Source: Diadema setosum
Lineage: Eukaryota; Echinodermata; Echinoidea; Diadematoida; Diadematidae
DNA: 64,000 nt
Assembly (NCBI GenBank): GCA_033980235.1
Contig: CM067072.1
Coordinates: forward strand, 20,711,047-20,775,046
Reading direction: 5' to 3'
Within the stretch, counting starts at the first letter, position 1. The number at the start of each line of letters is the position of its first letter. Below are positions 12,001 to 22,937 of this stretch, in pieces. The position numbers were made by a program, and so were the translations under genes. The notes below the pieces were generated by a model. The model was not told where the DNA came from, did not search any database, and saw only the letters and a program-made list of their open reading frames with translations.

Positions 12001-12049
12001 TAAAACCCATCTTAAGCGGTATTTAAGTGACAGACAATCTTTAGAATAA
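9029..12049 (+). CDS. LINE ORF2: APE endonuclease-reverse transcriptase, 1006 aa
   Basis: The protein nicks target DNA and copies element RNA into the nick. Endonuclease, about residues 66-280: HFNCRSM (70-76), TETW (100-103), RGGGVGIYI (127-135), GVIYRPP (171-177), LLGDFN (204-209), LLDNIFTN (250-257) and SDHFPV (272-277), with the expected N, E, D/N and H catalytic positions kept. Reverse transcriptase, about residues 550-830: SNYRPISILP (571-580), GFRP (610-613), FLDLSKAFDSLDH (642-654), GVPQGSILGPLLF (700-712) and the catalytic YADD (731-734). A conserved C-terminal part has LILPYLNYCIQIW (853-865) and a final NGPKIWNELP (970-979). No stop or frameshift interrupts it. It is very AT-rich with A/T third positions, in contrast to ORF1. 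Confidence 0.92.
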   Translation: MSEYQTQTYFDSVNSDVSNGIGLSEYLSPFDKSEEKEGSDQSFYTYDQFNTDISDVFYHENIYSRFSTIHFNCRSMRKNFDNLQSTLDMLRMQFSTIAVTETWLYESDSLFDIGNYTFLAKGRRNKRGGGVGIYINKKLSFIPRTDLDTNEPYIESLFIEFKTQCHNVIVGVIYRPPNQCVNPFLESMDNILHVINAENKSVYLLGDFNLNLLEISVCHHVNNFLDLCMSNSLYPLIHIPTRVTPQSATLLDNIFTNVLDQEVAGVLLADVSDHFPVFSVSNILLKNNSDSDIFFTRDINSMNCEKFVQAVSNTCWNITHDNSNDAYNDFIEKLTKIYYDCFPVKHVTNKKKYMHKPWFNTSLRKLCNKKCILYRKYVKNPTEYRCFRYKQYRNMVSKEIKKAKILHFRNKFESATGSMKKVWNIVNDMLGTRKKSNALPNVLKCNSKTVTGQDDICSAFNQFFIDIGPKLASSCKRVGNYMSNIKRNASSIFFEPCSPDEIIRIVSNIQNGKSPGHDEIGVLPIKKVIHILCIPLCEICNLSMLTGEVPNNLKIAKVIPIHKNESKDDISNYRPISILPLFSKVLERCVFNRVIDFLEKCNIITDNQFGFRPKYCVSYALVDFLYKILNALEQKEITIGLFLDLSKAFDSLDHHILLDKLYCYGMRGVVYKWFQSYLDNRKQYVSINGYTSNQKTIKCGVPQGSILGPLLFILYINDICNVSDRLKFILYADDTSVFMSNSDIQILQEQFASELKKLVYWLDINKLVLNINKTNFMLFSNKKVHNDFVYIKINDVFIKRVPYVKFLGVIIDEKLSWNQHTDVVCNKLSKNIGLLYRFHSYPKEVLLLLYNSLILPYLNYCIQIWANCSEQNMLRLLKLQKKAIRIVSHSDYRAHTMPIFDRLKILNIYNMYIYQSAIFMFSCSHNMLPGVLNNYFKLNSQVHTCITRNFFNYHLPFVRLSSYQKSIFYNGPKIWNELPEEIKSSQTFTIFKTHLKRYLSDRQSLE

Positions 12050-12418
12050 ATGTATCATAGAAAATATTCTTGATAAGACTATACATATACTTTTTGTTTA
12101 ATGTGTTTGTGTGCCTATGTTTTTTTTTTTTTTTGTGCTGCTGTTTGTAACTTTGTAATATATATGATATTCGTTTGGTACATGTTAAAGGACTTGGCTT
12201 CATATAAGGCACCGCCTTCCTGTCAAGTTCCTAATGCTTCATGATTTCTTATGTTGACGTTTATATTTTGTATCCGTTGCAGTCATATCAGATATTTTAT
12301 ACAAATTTGACGACATGAATTTAAATGTAATGTATTTGTACTTATATGTAGTGTATTTTCTCTGTTTGTTTATATGGTTTTTATGGAGTATTGAATAAAT
12401 AAATCCAATCCAATCCAA
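12050..12418 (+). other. LINE 3' UTR and (ATCCA)n tail
   Basis: AT-rich 3' region ending in AATAAATAA then about three copies of ATCCA. Short microsatellite tails instead of poly(A) are typical of CR1/L2-group elements. Confidence 0.7.
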
Positions 12419-12592
12419 AGATAACTTAGCATTTCCATCCCTGATTATTGAGGACCCCAAAAATTTGGAAATTGATATACCAATTGGCATCTATAATGCA
12501 CTCCTCTATTTTGATAATCCTACTAAAGTATAAAAGGTCTATATGAATATTCAATTTTAGTGAAGGGGTCTGTTTTAGAATATAAACTGTAG

Positions 12593-13919
12593 GGTAAGAG
12601 CACCAGTATTCGGTCAGCTACTGGTATTCGGTCACTTATCACTAGTCACCAGCCAGTAAGTTCAGCTGTCACAACACACGGAAATCACATCAATTGACAT
12701 ACTTGCACTCTCATTCACAACAGGAAACTCCCTTAGCCCTCTCCAAAAATCCATCCAAAATCCCAAATTTTACAGTCAAAAGTGCAGAATCGGCGCAACT
12801 TTCCAAAAGCGTGCGCGGATAAGGCCCAGTTTTAAGAGTACGGGTCGCCGGAAAAGCGCTAAAAATCAAGAAATAGGCCGTTCTGTCGCGGGATTTTTTG
12901 CTTATCGCAAGCTTGGAGTGTGATAGTATCCTCAAAAGCGCAAAAGAAAAATAAAATTTCCGTATAGTGCCGGTACCGGTAGAGTGTCTCAATGTACAAG
13001 GGTTGAATGCAAGTGCCGAGTCCCCAGCATTCGGTCACCAACGGGCGCCGCAACGTCCCCGATGCAATTTTGCGCCAACAAGGTAGCGCGCGTGCGCGTT
13101 TTTCAGCTGCCTTGAACACGCATTGACTTTGAACGCGCATATTGCGTGACCAAATACTGGAGCCGGTAACCGTATACTGGGGAATTTTCAAGGTGATATA
13201 TTTTGCGATTTTGTGAAATTCTGTGTGATATTTAACAAAATAAAAATTGAGATTAAAGAAATGTGATATATTTCACATACATTGCTGTAGATATTTTAGT
13301 TTGAAAACTATTGCAAAAAAGCTTAAAGGACAAGTTCACCTTCATAAACATATGAATTGAGAGAATGCAGCAATATTAGTAGAACACATTAGTGAAAGTT
13401 TGAGGAAAATTGGACAATCGATGCAAAATTTATGAATTTTAAAAATTTTTGTGTTGGAACTGCTGGATGAGGAGACTACTAAGGCTCGTGATGTCATATG
13501 AGTACAACAGTATAAAGAAAATGTAAAGAAAATTCAACATATTTTCACTTTTTTCGCATAATAAAAGAGCACTTGACTTGCCTATTTCTAAAGATAAGGC
13601 AATGGGAATAATATTACCCATTACATATGTCAGTAACGAGTCAAGGGAACGTGTACTTTTTTCAAAAGATGAAATTTTGTGAAATTCTCTTTATATTTTC
13701 CTTATATTGTTGTACGCATGTGACATCATACACTGCAGTAGTCTTCTCATCAGGCGGTGACAGCACAAAAACTTCAAAAATTCATAACTTTTGAACGGAT
13801 TGTCCGATTTTCCTCAAACTTTCAATGATGAGTTCTTCAAATATTGCTACATTCTCTCAATCCTTATGTTAATGAAGGAGAACTTGTCCTTTAAGTGACC
13901 GAATACTGGGGATGTTACC
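12593..13919. mobile_element. TIR element with CCAGTATTCGGTCA ends, carrying a nested MITE
   Basis: The left end GGTAAGAGCACCAGTATTCG is mirrored at the right by TGACCGAATACTGG-GGATGTTACC. Extra copies of the motif lie inside: TACTGGTATTCGGTCAC near 12620, CCCAGCATTCGGTCACC near 13022 and GTGACCAAATACTGG near 13147. The 13327-13890 element sits inside it, near its right end. No transposase frame is seen; the frames at 12711-12992 and 12859-13191 (minus) have no recognisable domain. Confidence 0.6.
13327..13890. mobile_element. TTAA-flanked MITE with long inverted arms (copy A, intact)
   Basis: The ends AGGACAAGTTCACCTTCAT and its inverse (GAAGGAGAACTTGTCCT) are flanked by TTAA at 13323-13326 and 13891-13894. 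The two halves are imperfect inverted repeats over most of their length (for example GAGACTACTA...GTACAACAGTATAAAG against TTATATTGTTGTAC...TAGTCTTCTC). TTAA duplications are used by piggyBac- and Kolobok-type transposases; the driving family is not shown here. Confidence 0.8.
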
Positions 13920-14899
13920 GTATATCCTGACACAAAACCGAGCTAGCTCTAATCTTGTTATAAAAAGTGGTGTTTTTTTTTTCTAAGTTGTTGTATTTCC
14001 ACAGTAAATAATCATTCCTCTGTCATGATGACCTTTGAAGGCTTTGTATCAAAGCAACAAAATTTGAACACTTCACCTTCATGATTTCAAGCAAATGTGA
14101 TAAATGCATTGACTTGCAATAATATACGAATGTCAATTCAAGTGGATGGGGAGGGGTCATTTGGAATGTGACACCAAAGTCAACCCACCACCAAGTTATA
14201 ATCTCCCCACCCCATTGTTATTTGGAGATCCTTTTTAAAGAGAGGAAACAATGGAAGGACCTAACTTTTCTGTAAGATGATGTACAAGATATGTGTACTG
14301 CAATCCTGTACTATGATCCAAACCAAGTCATGTCATGAAACTAAAGTAAAAACATTGAAGTCCCCTTATCAAATGTCCGTATTCAATATCAGTCCAGCTT
14401 CCAACCCCCCCCCCCCCCAAAAAAAAAAAAAAAAATAATAATAATGGCATGCAGGCCTGATCCGAGTCAATGAAATCAATAGGTCCCAAAAATCTTTATC
14501 CAACAGTTGATTCCACCCATCCCCTTTATTTTTTTTTTTCCTGAAAGCAGATTCTATATAGGGCCTACTATGTAAACTAAGCAAGGACCTGTAACTTCCC
14601 GAAAGAATGAAATTAGACCACCCCTACAGTGTATGTAATTAATATGGTTGTGATCAAAATCGATTCATGTCAAGTGAGTACTAAAACACATTTCAATCAG
14701 GTCTAAACGTGCAAGTCATCATCATCAATCATCATCACCATCATCATCATCATCATCATCATCATCATATCATCAATATCATCACCACATTTTCACTGAG
14801 AAATATCGTTCACGAAACTCACTATAGTATGAGACCTAGTTTGTAGTAAGGCCTAACATACAACAGCGCAGACCTTACTGTTCATATTCTTAATCTTAC
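13920..14899. other. Gene-free stretch with compound microsatellites
   Basis: It holds a poly-C/poly-A junction at about 14405-14435 and an (ATC)n microsatellite at about 14717-14769. No coding exon is supported. Confidence 0.5.
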
Positions 14900-14996
14900 C
14901 TTGAACACACATATGACAAAACGTTGTAAAAACAGCGAGACATCCCATCAGTCTCCGAAAACCGAAGACGCAACTGTCTCTATTTGTTGAAGCCAT
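14900..14996 (-). CDS. Putative first coding exon with a signal-peptide-like N-terminus
   Basis: On the minus strand an ATG at 14996 opens MASTNRDSCVFGFRRLMGCL and continues AVFTTFCHMCVQ. This is basic residues followed by a hydrophobic core, as in a secretion signal. It ends at a strong donor (CAAG followed by GTAAGA) in phase 1, the usual phase after a signal-peptide exon. Any downstream exons would lie at lower coordinates, and none was recognised. An in-frame upstream ATG at 15062 would add 22 residues. The protein family is unknown. The match of start, hydrophobic core, donor and phase could still be chance. Confidence 0.35.
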
Positions 14997-15554
14997 GATT
15001 ATCCTCTCCTGTCGTAAAATACTCCTATGCTCTGCAATTTGCCATCTCGACACGGGAATCACAGCTCAGACGCATGAAATCTTTGTTGTCGAACATTAGT
15101 GAGCACTTACTTCCTTGTTCGATCGGAGATAGCCCAGCCGCCAGTGCCATGGGTTATGGGCTAAAGAGCTTCAAAAGATTGCGGTGCAGCGATGTGTGGC
15201 AACTGTACCTGTCTGCATGCAACGTACTTGGAAGGTTTCCTACTTTCTACAGCGTGTCTATTCTCATGCAAATACAGGAAGCGCGTACCGGTGTGGTACA
15301 GTAAATCGTTTTGTATGGAGTTGTGGTGCAAGGTCGAAGCGCAGACCACGGTGGCCCGAAGAAGGACACCACGCGGACCGGCTTATCCGGACACCAGTAC
15401 AAAAACAAAAACAAAAAAGTGAAAACACAATCTGCTAGCATGCTCGGCACAGACTGCAGCGGGACGTCCCCAATGACGTCATACCAAACCACAGCCACTA
15501 GAGAAGGGGGCGTGGTTAGAACGAAGAAGATGGAGCAACTGTCTCATCTGTCAG

Positions 15555-15756
15555 ACAAAAAACTTTGCTGGTAGATGAATCCGACTTCATTGCACTGGGC
15601 CATAACTGGGGGCTTTCAAAGAAGACAATTGGTCTATATCACGTCCATCGTATCTCCGAGTGTAGACGCTGGATCGATGCAAATTGTCCTTCCTCTCTGC
15701 GTCAGTTTATGAAAAAGTGGGAGCAGACCGACCCTACCAAGTATCACGCTTTCGGC
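15555..15756 (+). CDS. Possible exon encoding a death-fold-like segment
   Basis: A pyrimidine-rich acceptor (CTGTCTCATCTGTCAG) precedes an open segment reading LLVDESDFIALGHNWGLSKK, then SLRQFMKKWEQTDP further on. It could end at a donor-like GGC/GTGAGA near 15756. The pattern 'F-ALG..WGLSKKTI ... LRQFMKKWEQ' resembles helices 2-3 and 4-5 of a death domain, a protein-protein interaction module of apoptosis and innate signalling. The segment is GC-richer than its surroundings. Frame continuity beyond it ends in a proline/lysine homopolymer (poly-C/poly-A). It may be a single exon, a pseudo-exon or chance. Confidence 0.3.
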
Positions 15757-17797
15757 GTGAGACTCACGCTTCATTCTCACGTATTCATGCCCGACAAGCT
15801 TTTCCTGACGCTTCACAAATATACCAACCACCCCCCCCCCCCCAAAAAAAAAAAAGAAAAGAAAAAGAAAAATAGCTTTCCAACCACAAAAATACACTTT
15901 TGCGACATTTTCTTTTCCTTTTTATTTTACTTTTTCTCCTTCTTTTTAAAGGGGATGGCTAGTAACTGATCAGTGGGAATCAGTGGGAATGCTTGGGGAT
16001 GATTGTTCCAATTCTTGTGGGATTCATTTAAGAGTACATTATAATTGTTGTGTGAAAATTATTTGCTTCAGAACGGTCTCATATTCAAGTAATTTTCTCA
16101 TATTCAAGTAGGAAATTTGTTGTTGTTGTTGTTGCTGCTGCTGCTGTTGTTTTTTTGGAATTATTTTTTTTCTCTATGAGGAGACTGCATTATACAAGCT
16201 CTGCTTTTTAGCAGTCCCCTCCATTTCCAGCAATATTGTTTATGTATTTACCACAGTGGTGTAACAGTTATTTGTATCTCTGCTGATAATTTACCTGTAT
16301 CTCTTTTTAATGTTATTCTGTTCATCGCATTGTGGTACTGATTTCATGACGTCTGTGTATATGAGCGTTTCTTTGTATTTCTTATTATTTGTTTGTTGGA
16401 AGTGAAATAAATCAACTTGAAGTAATGTGCAGTTTAATGCCCCGTCACTGTACAGGCATGCTAACCTGGAAACATTAAACTGCACTATTGACATTACTTG
16501 AATATGATACCATTCTGAAGCAATGCGATATCAGTCTTTATGCCAACACCCGTCTGTGGCAACCTTCTCGTGCAACAACCTTCCGGCAACCTTTCTATAG
16601 CTGAGCCCAATTGCCAAGGATTAACAGCAACCCAATTCCGCAGAACCTTGTACGCGGGAAGGTTGCGGCTTTACGGCAACCCTCTGACTCGGACTACAGA
16701 AAGACATATCTGCTGCGGATTCGGGCAACCTTTTCACTTTCCTATAAAATACGGGAAGTCAAAATATTATGTATCTGTAAAAGTTTGTACCTGATCGCGC
16801 CATTTACAGTATAAAACATGCACGGGAAAGCGCCTTAGCACGGGAGGGGAACACCCTCCTCGAACATCCCCCCCCCCCCTCACGTCGCTCCCTCGCGAGG
16901 CGCTTCTCTCTAATTTTGATATCATCAGCCAGTATGTAAGGGGTATATACGATTTTAAATTAGTAAATATCGCAGCTATCATGCCATTTACTTGTACATG
17001 ACTAAGAATGCCATCGCGGGTTAGCAGGTAGCTGTTGGAGTTCAATTCCATGATTCCTGTTCGTTTTCGGTGCCGCTCCATCGTGTTCAAAAGAAAAATT
17101 ATGATTCGGCCCTTATACATGCTTGACATGTTTGAGTAAAGCCGAACATAGAATACGAACATGATAACTTTAATTTAGAGATATTTGAGCTATGTTATAT
17201 GATCTGTATAAACAGAAACAAAAACAGGAAAATCGACGTAATTATATTTCTTAGATCTTCTTTCAGCTGTATCCAAATTTATAATCGCTTGACTGTTGTG
17301 TTATCAGATTGTGGAAACATCGATATCACTCTCATAACTTGAGTATCAGCCATGAATGCTTGTATAGATAAACATCCTGTGTATATGAATCTCTTTTTTT
17401 TTCAGGCTTTCAGATGCCACTGTATGCTAAACGATAGGAAGAGTTCAGTTAGTATGTTTCATGATCAATACCCATGTGGTAGAGCCTTTACCAGAGTGAT
17501 TATTTTTTAGTTCCATTACTCAATCTTTTCCTCAATTTTCGTTCATAAAAAAGGGATAAGTATAATTTCATACGATTGAGTGTGTATCGGAAGTTGTATA
17601 CTACTACTTTGGAGAACAGCGTGTCTTCTCAGTGATATTTTAACGGTAAATGAGACTGAGTTGGCAGCTTGCAGTGGTAAGATAGGTATTTTACATGTTT
17701 TAGAACAATAAATACTTTATATGGCGGTGTGGTGATATACACGAGATTGTGTACTTTAGCCACTCACTCTCAACAACCGTAGCTAAAAATTTGTTCA
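15757..17797. other. Gene-free stretch with short inverted repeats
   Basis: Contents: a poly-C/poly-A junction at 15833-15860; (GTT)n/(GCT)n at 16119-16150; an inverted repeat with arms AAGTAATGTGCAGTTTAATG (near 16420) and CATTAAACTGCACTATTGAC (near 16472); and recurrent GGCAACCTT motifs at 16557-16730. No exon is supported. Confidence 0.5.
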
Positions 17798-18299
17798 AGG
17801 AAACCAAAGCCCAAATATAAATATGGATTGCGTGAAAGCAGCAATAGATCACATTAGTGGCAGTTTGAGGAAACTCGGAAAATCGATATAAAAGTTATGA
17901 ATTCATGACGTCATTATGAACAACGATAATATGACGAAAATATAAGACGAATTTAACAATTTTTCATGAAATTGTATAACGTATTCCATCGACATTGTGT
18001 TATGGGTATAGTATCCTTCCCCCCCCCCATGCTTTCTTAAAGACGTAATTCAAGTGCTCTTTCAATATGCTAGAAAAGTGAAAGCATCCTGAATTGTTTT
18101 TGTATTTTCCTCATATTATTGTACATTATGACGTCATGAAATGTAACGGTTTCCTTATCCAGCGATGACGGCACCGAAACTTTGAAAATTCAAAACTTTT
18201 GAGTGGATTCTCCGATTTTACCCAAAATTTCACTAATAATCTTATATTCCACCAATAACTGCTTTCACTCAATCCGCATTCATTTTTGGTCTTTATTCA
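17798..18299. mobile_element. Diverged copy of the TTAA-type MITE
   Basis: The left block GATTGCGTGAAAGCAGCAAT and GGCAGTTTGAGGAAACTCGG, and the right block TTTCACTCAATCCGCATTCA, match the 52736-53293 element. The flanks are degraded (TTCA on the left), so it is an old copy. Confidence 0.55.
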
Positions 18300-18556
18300 T
18301 GGTTAAAAAAACACAAAAAACAAAACGGAGCTGTCTTTTTCTTTGTGTTGTTGATCCCTCACCCTCCCACCCCACTCTCGTTTGTTTCAGCCTCTTTTGA
18401 AGGTAAAGTTTGAGACGGGGCGAAAATCCTATCTGTGCAAGGAGGTAGCTACTCTCCTGGATTACCTTTCTTTGCCTGTGCGTGTATGTTGGTGGGGAAG
18501 TTTCACAACCTTCCCATCCACACTAATCACTACACCGCGGTCAGTTAACCAAGAGA

Positions 18557-18598
<42 letters not shown>

Positions 18599-19796
18599 GC
18601 CCAAACACTTGCTGATGACGGAAATACACTTTGTACGTCATGATTGCAGGGTCAACCACAAGCAGCAGTGGCGGAATTATACTTAGCAATCCTACCGCCA
18701 AGACCAGTACCAATTTAAAACAAAACCAAAAGCTTTTGTGAAAGTATGTTATGTTTGCATAGATAACCAAACAACATAGAGATGAAAGAATGATAATCTG
18801 TAATTTTTACGTATCACGTTATGATCTGTGAAAGGAGAAGAAATTTGAATCGAAAAAAAAAAATCGTTTAAAGGGTTTGTAAAGGCGAAGACGTCTACAT
18901 TTTCCCATAAAGACAAATTCTTCAACGTCACTTCACAACGTCTGTTACCTCACAATACTTTCGATCAGCGTAATATTCGGGAAGACAAGTGTTGAAGGTC
19001 GAAGTAAATGTTCAGCAAAGTTATGTGCTGTGCACTTTGCAGTCAATACTGGTCAAGTTGATGATGTTAATCACAATCTTGCAAGAGCCACCTGCATTAT
19101 TGTCGAACTCCAACAAGAAGCATTGAGAAAATAACAACGATTATTATGTATAAAAGTAACATTCGGCCATAAAGCAGACAAACAGTATCTATAATATCCA
19201 GAAATTTGATTGAAAAATAGTTAGAAGTGAAAAAAGTGTAGGTCTTGGGCCAAAAGTTGAACTTGAGTCCTCATACTTACGATCTGCCTGACATATTGCA
19301 TTTGTTTTCAAAAACAACATTTCTATGCATCCATCAATGGTCATGAATGACATTGTTGAATTTACGGATCATGATGCCAAAACGGATGCAAGGCTCATGC
19401 ACACTCGATACAGGAAAAAACAAACACACTAACAAACGTAAAATTTACCACGTATACCGAATTAAAGGCAAGTAAAGGCTAGTGGATTACCGGATGGTTG
19501 AAGGATCAATAGCATCAAAATAATAATATTTAGATAGAAGTTGAAAACAATTTACAAGTAACCACACAAATACACTGTTGTTTACAGGTAACGATTTAGG
19601 AAAAGGAAGGATATTGTATATTTATTTCATGGAACATCTGGCCACCACGTATATGGAAACAGAGGAATTGGCAGAAAACTGATATTACCAATAAGGTTTA
19701 TAAGGTACAAGTAGCCTAGATCAAATAATTTCAGGGTAACTTTTGCAACACACTTTAACTTGTGCAGCTAAAAACATCTTCTCGTGAACATTATTT

Positions 19797-19836
19797 AATT
19801 CAATTCAATTGAATTCAGTTCAATTCAATAGTTTAT
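19797..19836 (-). repeat. Reverse-oriented (ATTGA)n LINE/SINE-type tail
   Basis: Read on the minus strand, GGAAATAAACTATTGAATTG leads into repeated ATTGA units. This is the signature of the 3' end of a CR1/L2-group retroelement or a SINE sharing its tail. The body would lie to the right and was not recognised. Confidence 0.45.
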
Positions 19837-20396
19837 TTCCACCATCAAAAAAAAAGAGAAAAGAAAAAGAAAACATGATTCATAGCGGTACAAGTTGTCA
19901 ATTTGTCTTTCATTCATGTGATAAGAACATTTTTTTTTTTCGAATCAAATTATGCACGAATGATGTCATAAAAAAGGAATGTCGTAAGACCTCTTTTATG
20001 AACACTAAATCCTTTCTAACGCTTGACCATCTGACTCATGGTTCAGACCTTTGGGCGATTTCGTAAACACTGTCTCCTGAGGGGATGCAAAGGGCAGAAC
20101 CAGCTTATGAATGATATGTTTCCTTATTATTAGGATTTGTCTATAATACACTTGTGTGTGTCAATAGTAGAAAAAATAGGGAAACAGTTGCTTACAGTTT
20201 CTGTTCTATCATCTTTTTCAACTTTATATTACCACAGTCTTCTTTATCAAGGATTGATAATCATGGTAGCCTCTTTGAACAGCGTTCCCAATTCTCTACC
20301 ATGTACATGGGACATTGCCATTAATATTTTCCTAGCATTGCAATGTTCCCATTCATATGGGGATCCTGTGGGTCAAGAGGGGCATATTTGGTTAAA

Positions 20397-20428
<32 letters not shown>

Positions 20429-20447
20429 ACAATGATAATGATGGTGA

Positions 20448-20511
<64 letters not shown>

Positions 20512-20512
20512 C
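20397..20512 (+). repeat. Compound (AGT)n ... (ATT)n microsatellite
   Basis: About 11 AGT units, a short spacer, then about 20 ATT units. Confidence 0.9.
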
Positions 20513-21109
20513 ATATTATTATCATCATCATCATCATAACATCCTGTCCGAGGACGTAAGTACTTGACGGGATTAGAACAGAATGAACGTCAAAAGTCTT
20601 GTTGACAGTACCGTGATGACCGCATTGCACCCACTTTATCGATATGATAACTGTAAGCTTACACAAAAGCGACAAAGGTTGAACGTATTGATCAAATTAG
20701 AAAAAAAAAATATGTCTAAAAAGAAAATGTTTCTCTACTTTAAACAGACCCATTAATGTGGCAATACCTGCTTTACACTGTGAAACAACATTGGCCTAAA
20801 ATATTTGATGTTGGTTTAGTTGTTTCCTCTTTGACCAACTTGTTCGACACTTGCCCCACTTACCGTTCATGCTCGACTTCTATTTAAACATTCTTTTCAC
20901 ACGCCAAATCAGACTGAATAAAAACAACTTATAAACAGATATAAAAGTTGTAATTTCTCTGCCATAACAGGTCAACATTGTCAGCTTAATGCTGCATATC
21001 ATTGTGTCAGATCTGAGGTTCAGAACATTTACCTTGTATACCTATATTTGCACGCTTCCTTATCTATTATGTTTGTACAGTGTATGTTCACGCATAGTAT
21101 TGAGTGTGT

Positions 21110-21176
<67 letters not shown>
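21110..21176 (+). repeat. (GT)n microsatellite
   Basis: Near-perfect GT repeat with one T interruption. Confidence 0.95.
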
Positions 21177-21177
<1 letters not shown>

Positions 21178-22591
21178 ACTTCACAGAGATGCATTATTAT
21201 GCAGGGGCGGTTTTTACTGACAATGCATTCGACGTAAGTGGCTCCAAATAAAAAGCTATTTGTGGTTTGTGGTTTTATGAGTTTTTATGTTGCTGTCGTT
21301 CTTTATAATGATGTATGATCAAAGTTTTGATGAGGGCACAGCGTGACTTTAGGCAATCCGCTAAACTACAACAGCCCATCAATTATTTATTGAATTGAAA
21401 CTAGGACGAGATGATAAACCCTGATGAAATTAACTTTCGGGATCAAATGGTACTTGATTTCTAAATTAGTTAAAGTGAACGGCAAATAAAATATGATTGA
21501 TTAAAAAATGAATGCCGGCGCGTGTTTTGTGGCACAGCATGCATCGAGTAATTTTCATGACACGGAAGTATGAGAATAATAGCCCTGGCTTCTTTGCATC
21601 CATAGTTGAAGACTCGCATGTACGATACCAACCAGATCCCTGATCACAAACAATAAAGGTGAACTCAATATCGTTGGAGTACTCGATCATTCTAATATGA
21701 TGATGTGAGCAAGGCATTGCAGTGGATAAGGCTTTTAGACTTAATAGCGAGGAGATTCTTGGAGTTATTTAGTTTACTTATACAGCCTCTTGTTAGGGCA
21801 GATAAGACCAGGACATACTCCAAACATTTTTCCCCTGTGGAAAAAAAAAAGAACCAACTACCCGAAATCATTTATTATTTATATACACTTATGTATATCC
21901 TTATGGTATTATTCTGAGTAGGCTATATCTAAATTGAAAATGCGGTGATTTTTTTTTTTCAGTCAATGCAGCAGCATGACAGTTGTCATCTTTTTGAAAC
22001 TGTGTCACTAAAAAACGACGATTCAATTGCTTATGTCAGCCATAGTTCCGTGCGAGACAACTTTCATGAAAAATAAAATAGATTCCATATCCCCTATTCA
22101 GCTTCTTCCCTCTAATCCTGTAGAGGATGCAGTTTTGCTTGATCATTCAAGCTGATACAACTGATACTGGTAGAGAGGGGCAACTTTCCTGTTTGTGATC
22201 CCGTGGTGCTTGAAACTGCACGCACTTTATACTCTGGACGTCAATTGATTATCTCAGGAATAGAAAGTATAGTAGTCTAATATTCCCGCGCACCTTTGCC
22301 ACCAGTGATATCGTGAGCGACAACCAAAAGGGTGAAAATACTGTACACATGTTACCCTGGTCAAAAAAAGTGGGATGGAATCGAATGGAAACATGGAGAG
22401 ACCTGCAGTGTCAACGGCTAGGAGTCTGGTTAACTTGCGCTCTCTTCTCTACATGACTGGCGTTTTGATAACGTGCCGTGATGGTAAGATTATGACCATC
22501 TTAGTATACGCATTGTAGGTGTGTGAGTGAAACTTGAACCTCAAACCATATAAACCTTGTGCTAGAGAGTACGGAATATTGTAAGTGCCAC

Positions 22592-22937
22592 CGAGAAGAC
22601 AAGAAAGTTCCTTGCTTTCTCGCCCTTTTCGGTTCCGAGAAGGGGAGAAAGCGAGATCCAAAATCTTCTCGACTTCTCAGTTCCTATATATAACTTATAT
22701 AAGAAGGCGAATAAACTTTAGTTATGAGATCTCATCTTTTCGACATCTCGAGTCAGAGAAGACAAGATAGAAGGCGAAACTCGTCTTCTAATCTTCTCTC
22801 ACGCGAGAAGTGAAGAGATGACGAGATCTCAAATTACGCCCTTCATGCCTTCTCGGACCCAAAGAGGTCGAGAAAACTCCCTTTCTCCCCTTCACTGATC
22901 CGAAAACGTCGAAAGGGAGAGGAATCACGTCTTCTCG
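22592..22937. mobile_element. MITE rich in CGAGAAG/CTTCTCG, with CGAGAAGAC ends
   Basis: It starts CGAGAAGACAAGAAAG and ends AATCACGTCTTCTCG. The interior is packed with both orientations of the TTCTCG motif (for example near 22617, 22636, 22668, 22745 and 22852), so it can fold extensively. No coding. Confidence 0.55.

Larger units (their letters stand above)
7600..12418 (+). mobile_element. Near-complete two-ORF non-LTR retrotransposon (CR1/L2/Jockey-like group)
   Basis: ORF1 (7779-8603) and ORF2 (9029-12049) are in the order and orientation of a LINE. They are separated by a 425-bp spacer with a (CT)n tract at 8710-8735. A 3' untranslated region of about 370 bp ends in TGAATAAATAA followed by a (ATCCA)n tail at about 12401-12418, so there is a short microsatellite tail and no poly(A). 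The 5' limit is uncertain: I set it near 7600 because sequence resembling a GC-richer leader begins there. ORF2 has an APE-type endonuclease and a reverse transcriptase, with no frameshift or stop seen in either frame. A target-site duplication was not found by eye. Confidence 0.8.
18300..22591. other. Gene-free microsatellite-rich stretch
   Basis: Contents: (GA)n at 18552-18600; (AGT)n at 20397-20429; (ATT)n at 20448-20512; (GT)n at 21110-21176; and A- or T-runs. Open frames here are microsatellite translations or are unsupported. The signal-peptide exon of the lectin receptor could lie in this region but was not identified. Confidence 0.5.

Noticed and set aside
15634..15897. 87-codon minus-strand frame
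   Set aside because: Antisense of the tentative death-fold-like segment, with poly-Phe/poly-Gly from the homopolymer junction.
20137..20559. 140-codon frame
   Set aside because: Its second half is poly-Ser and poly-Tyr from (AGT)n and (ATT)n microsatellites; its first half matches nothing.
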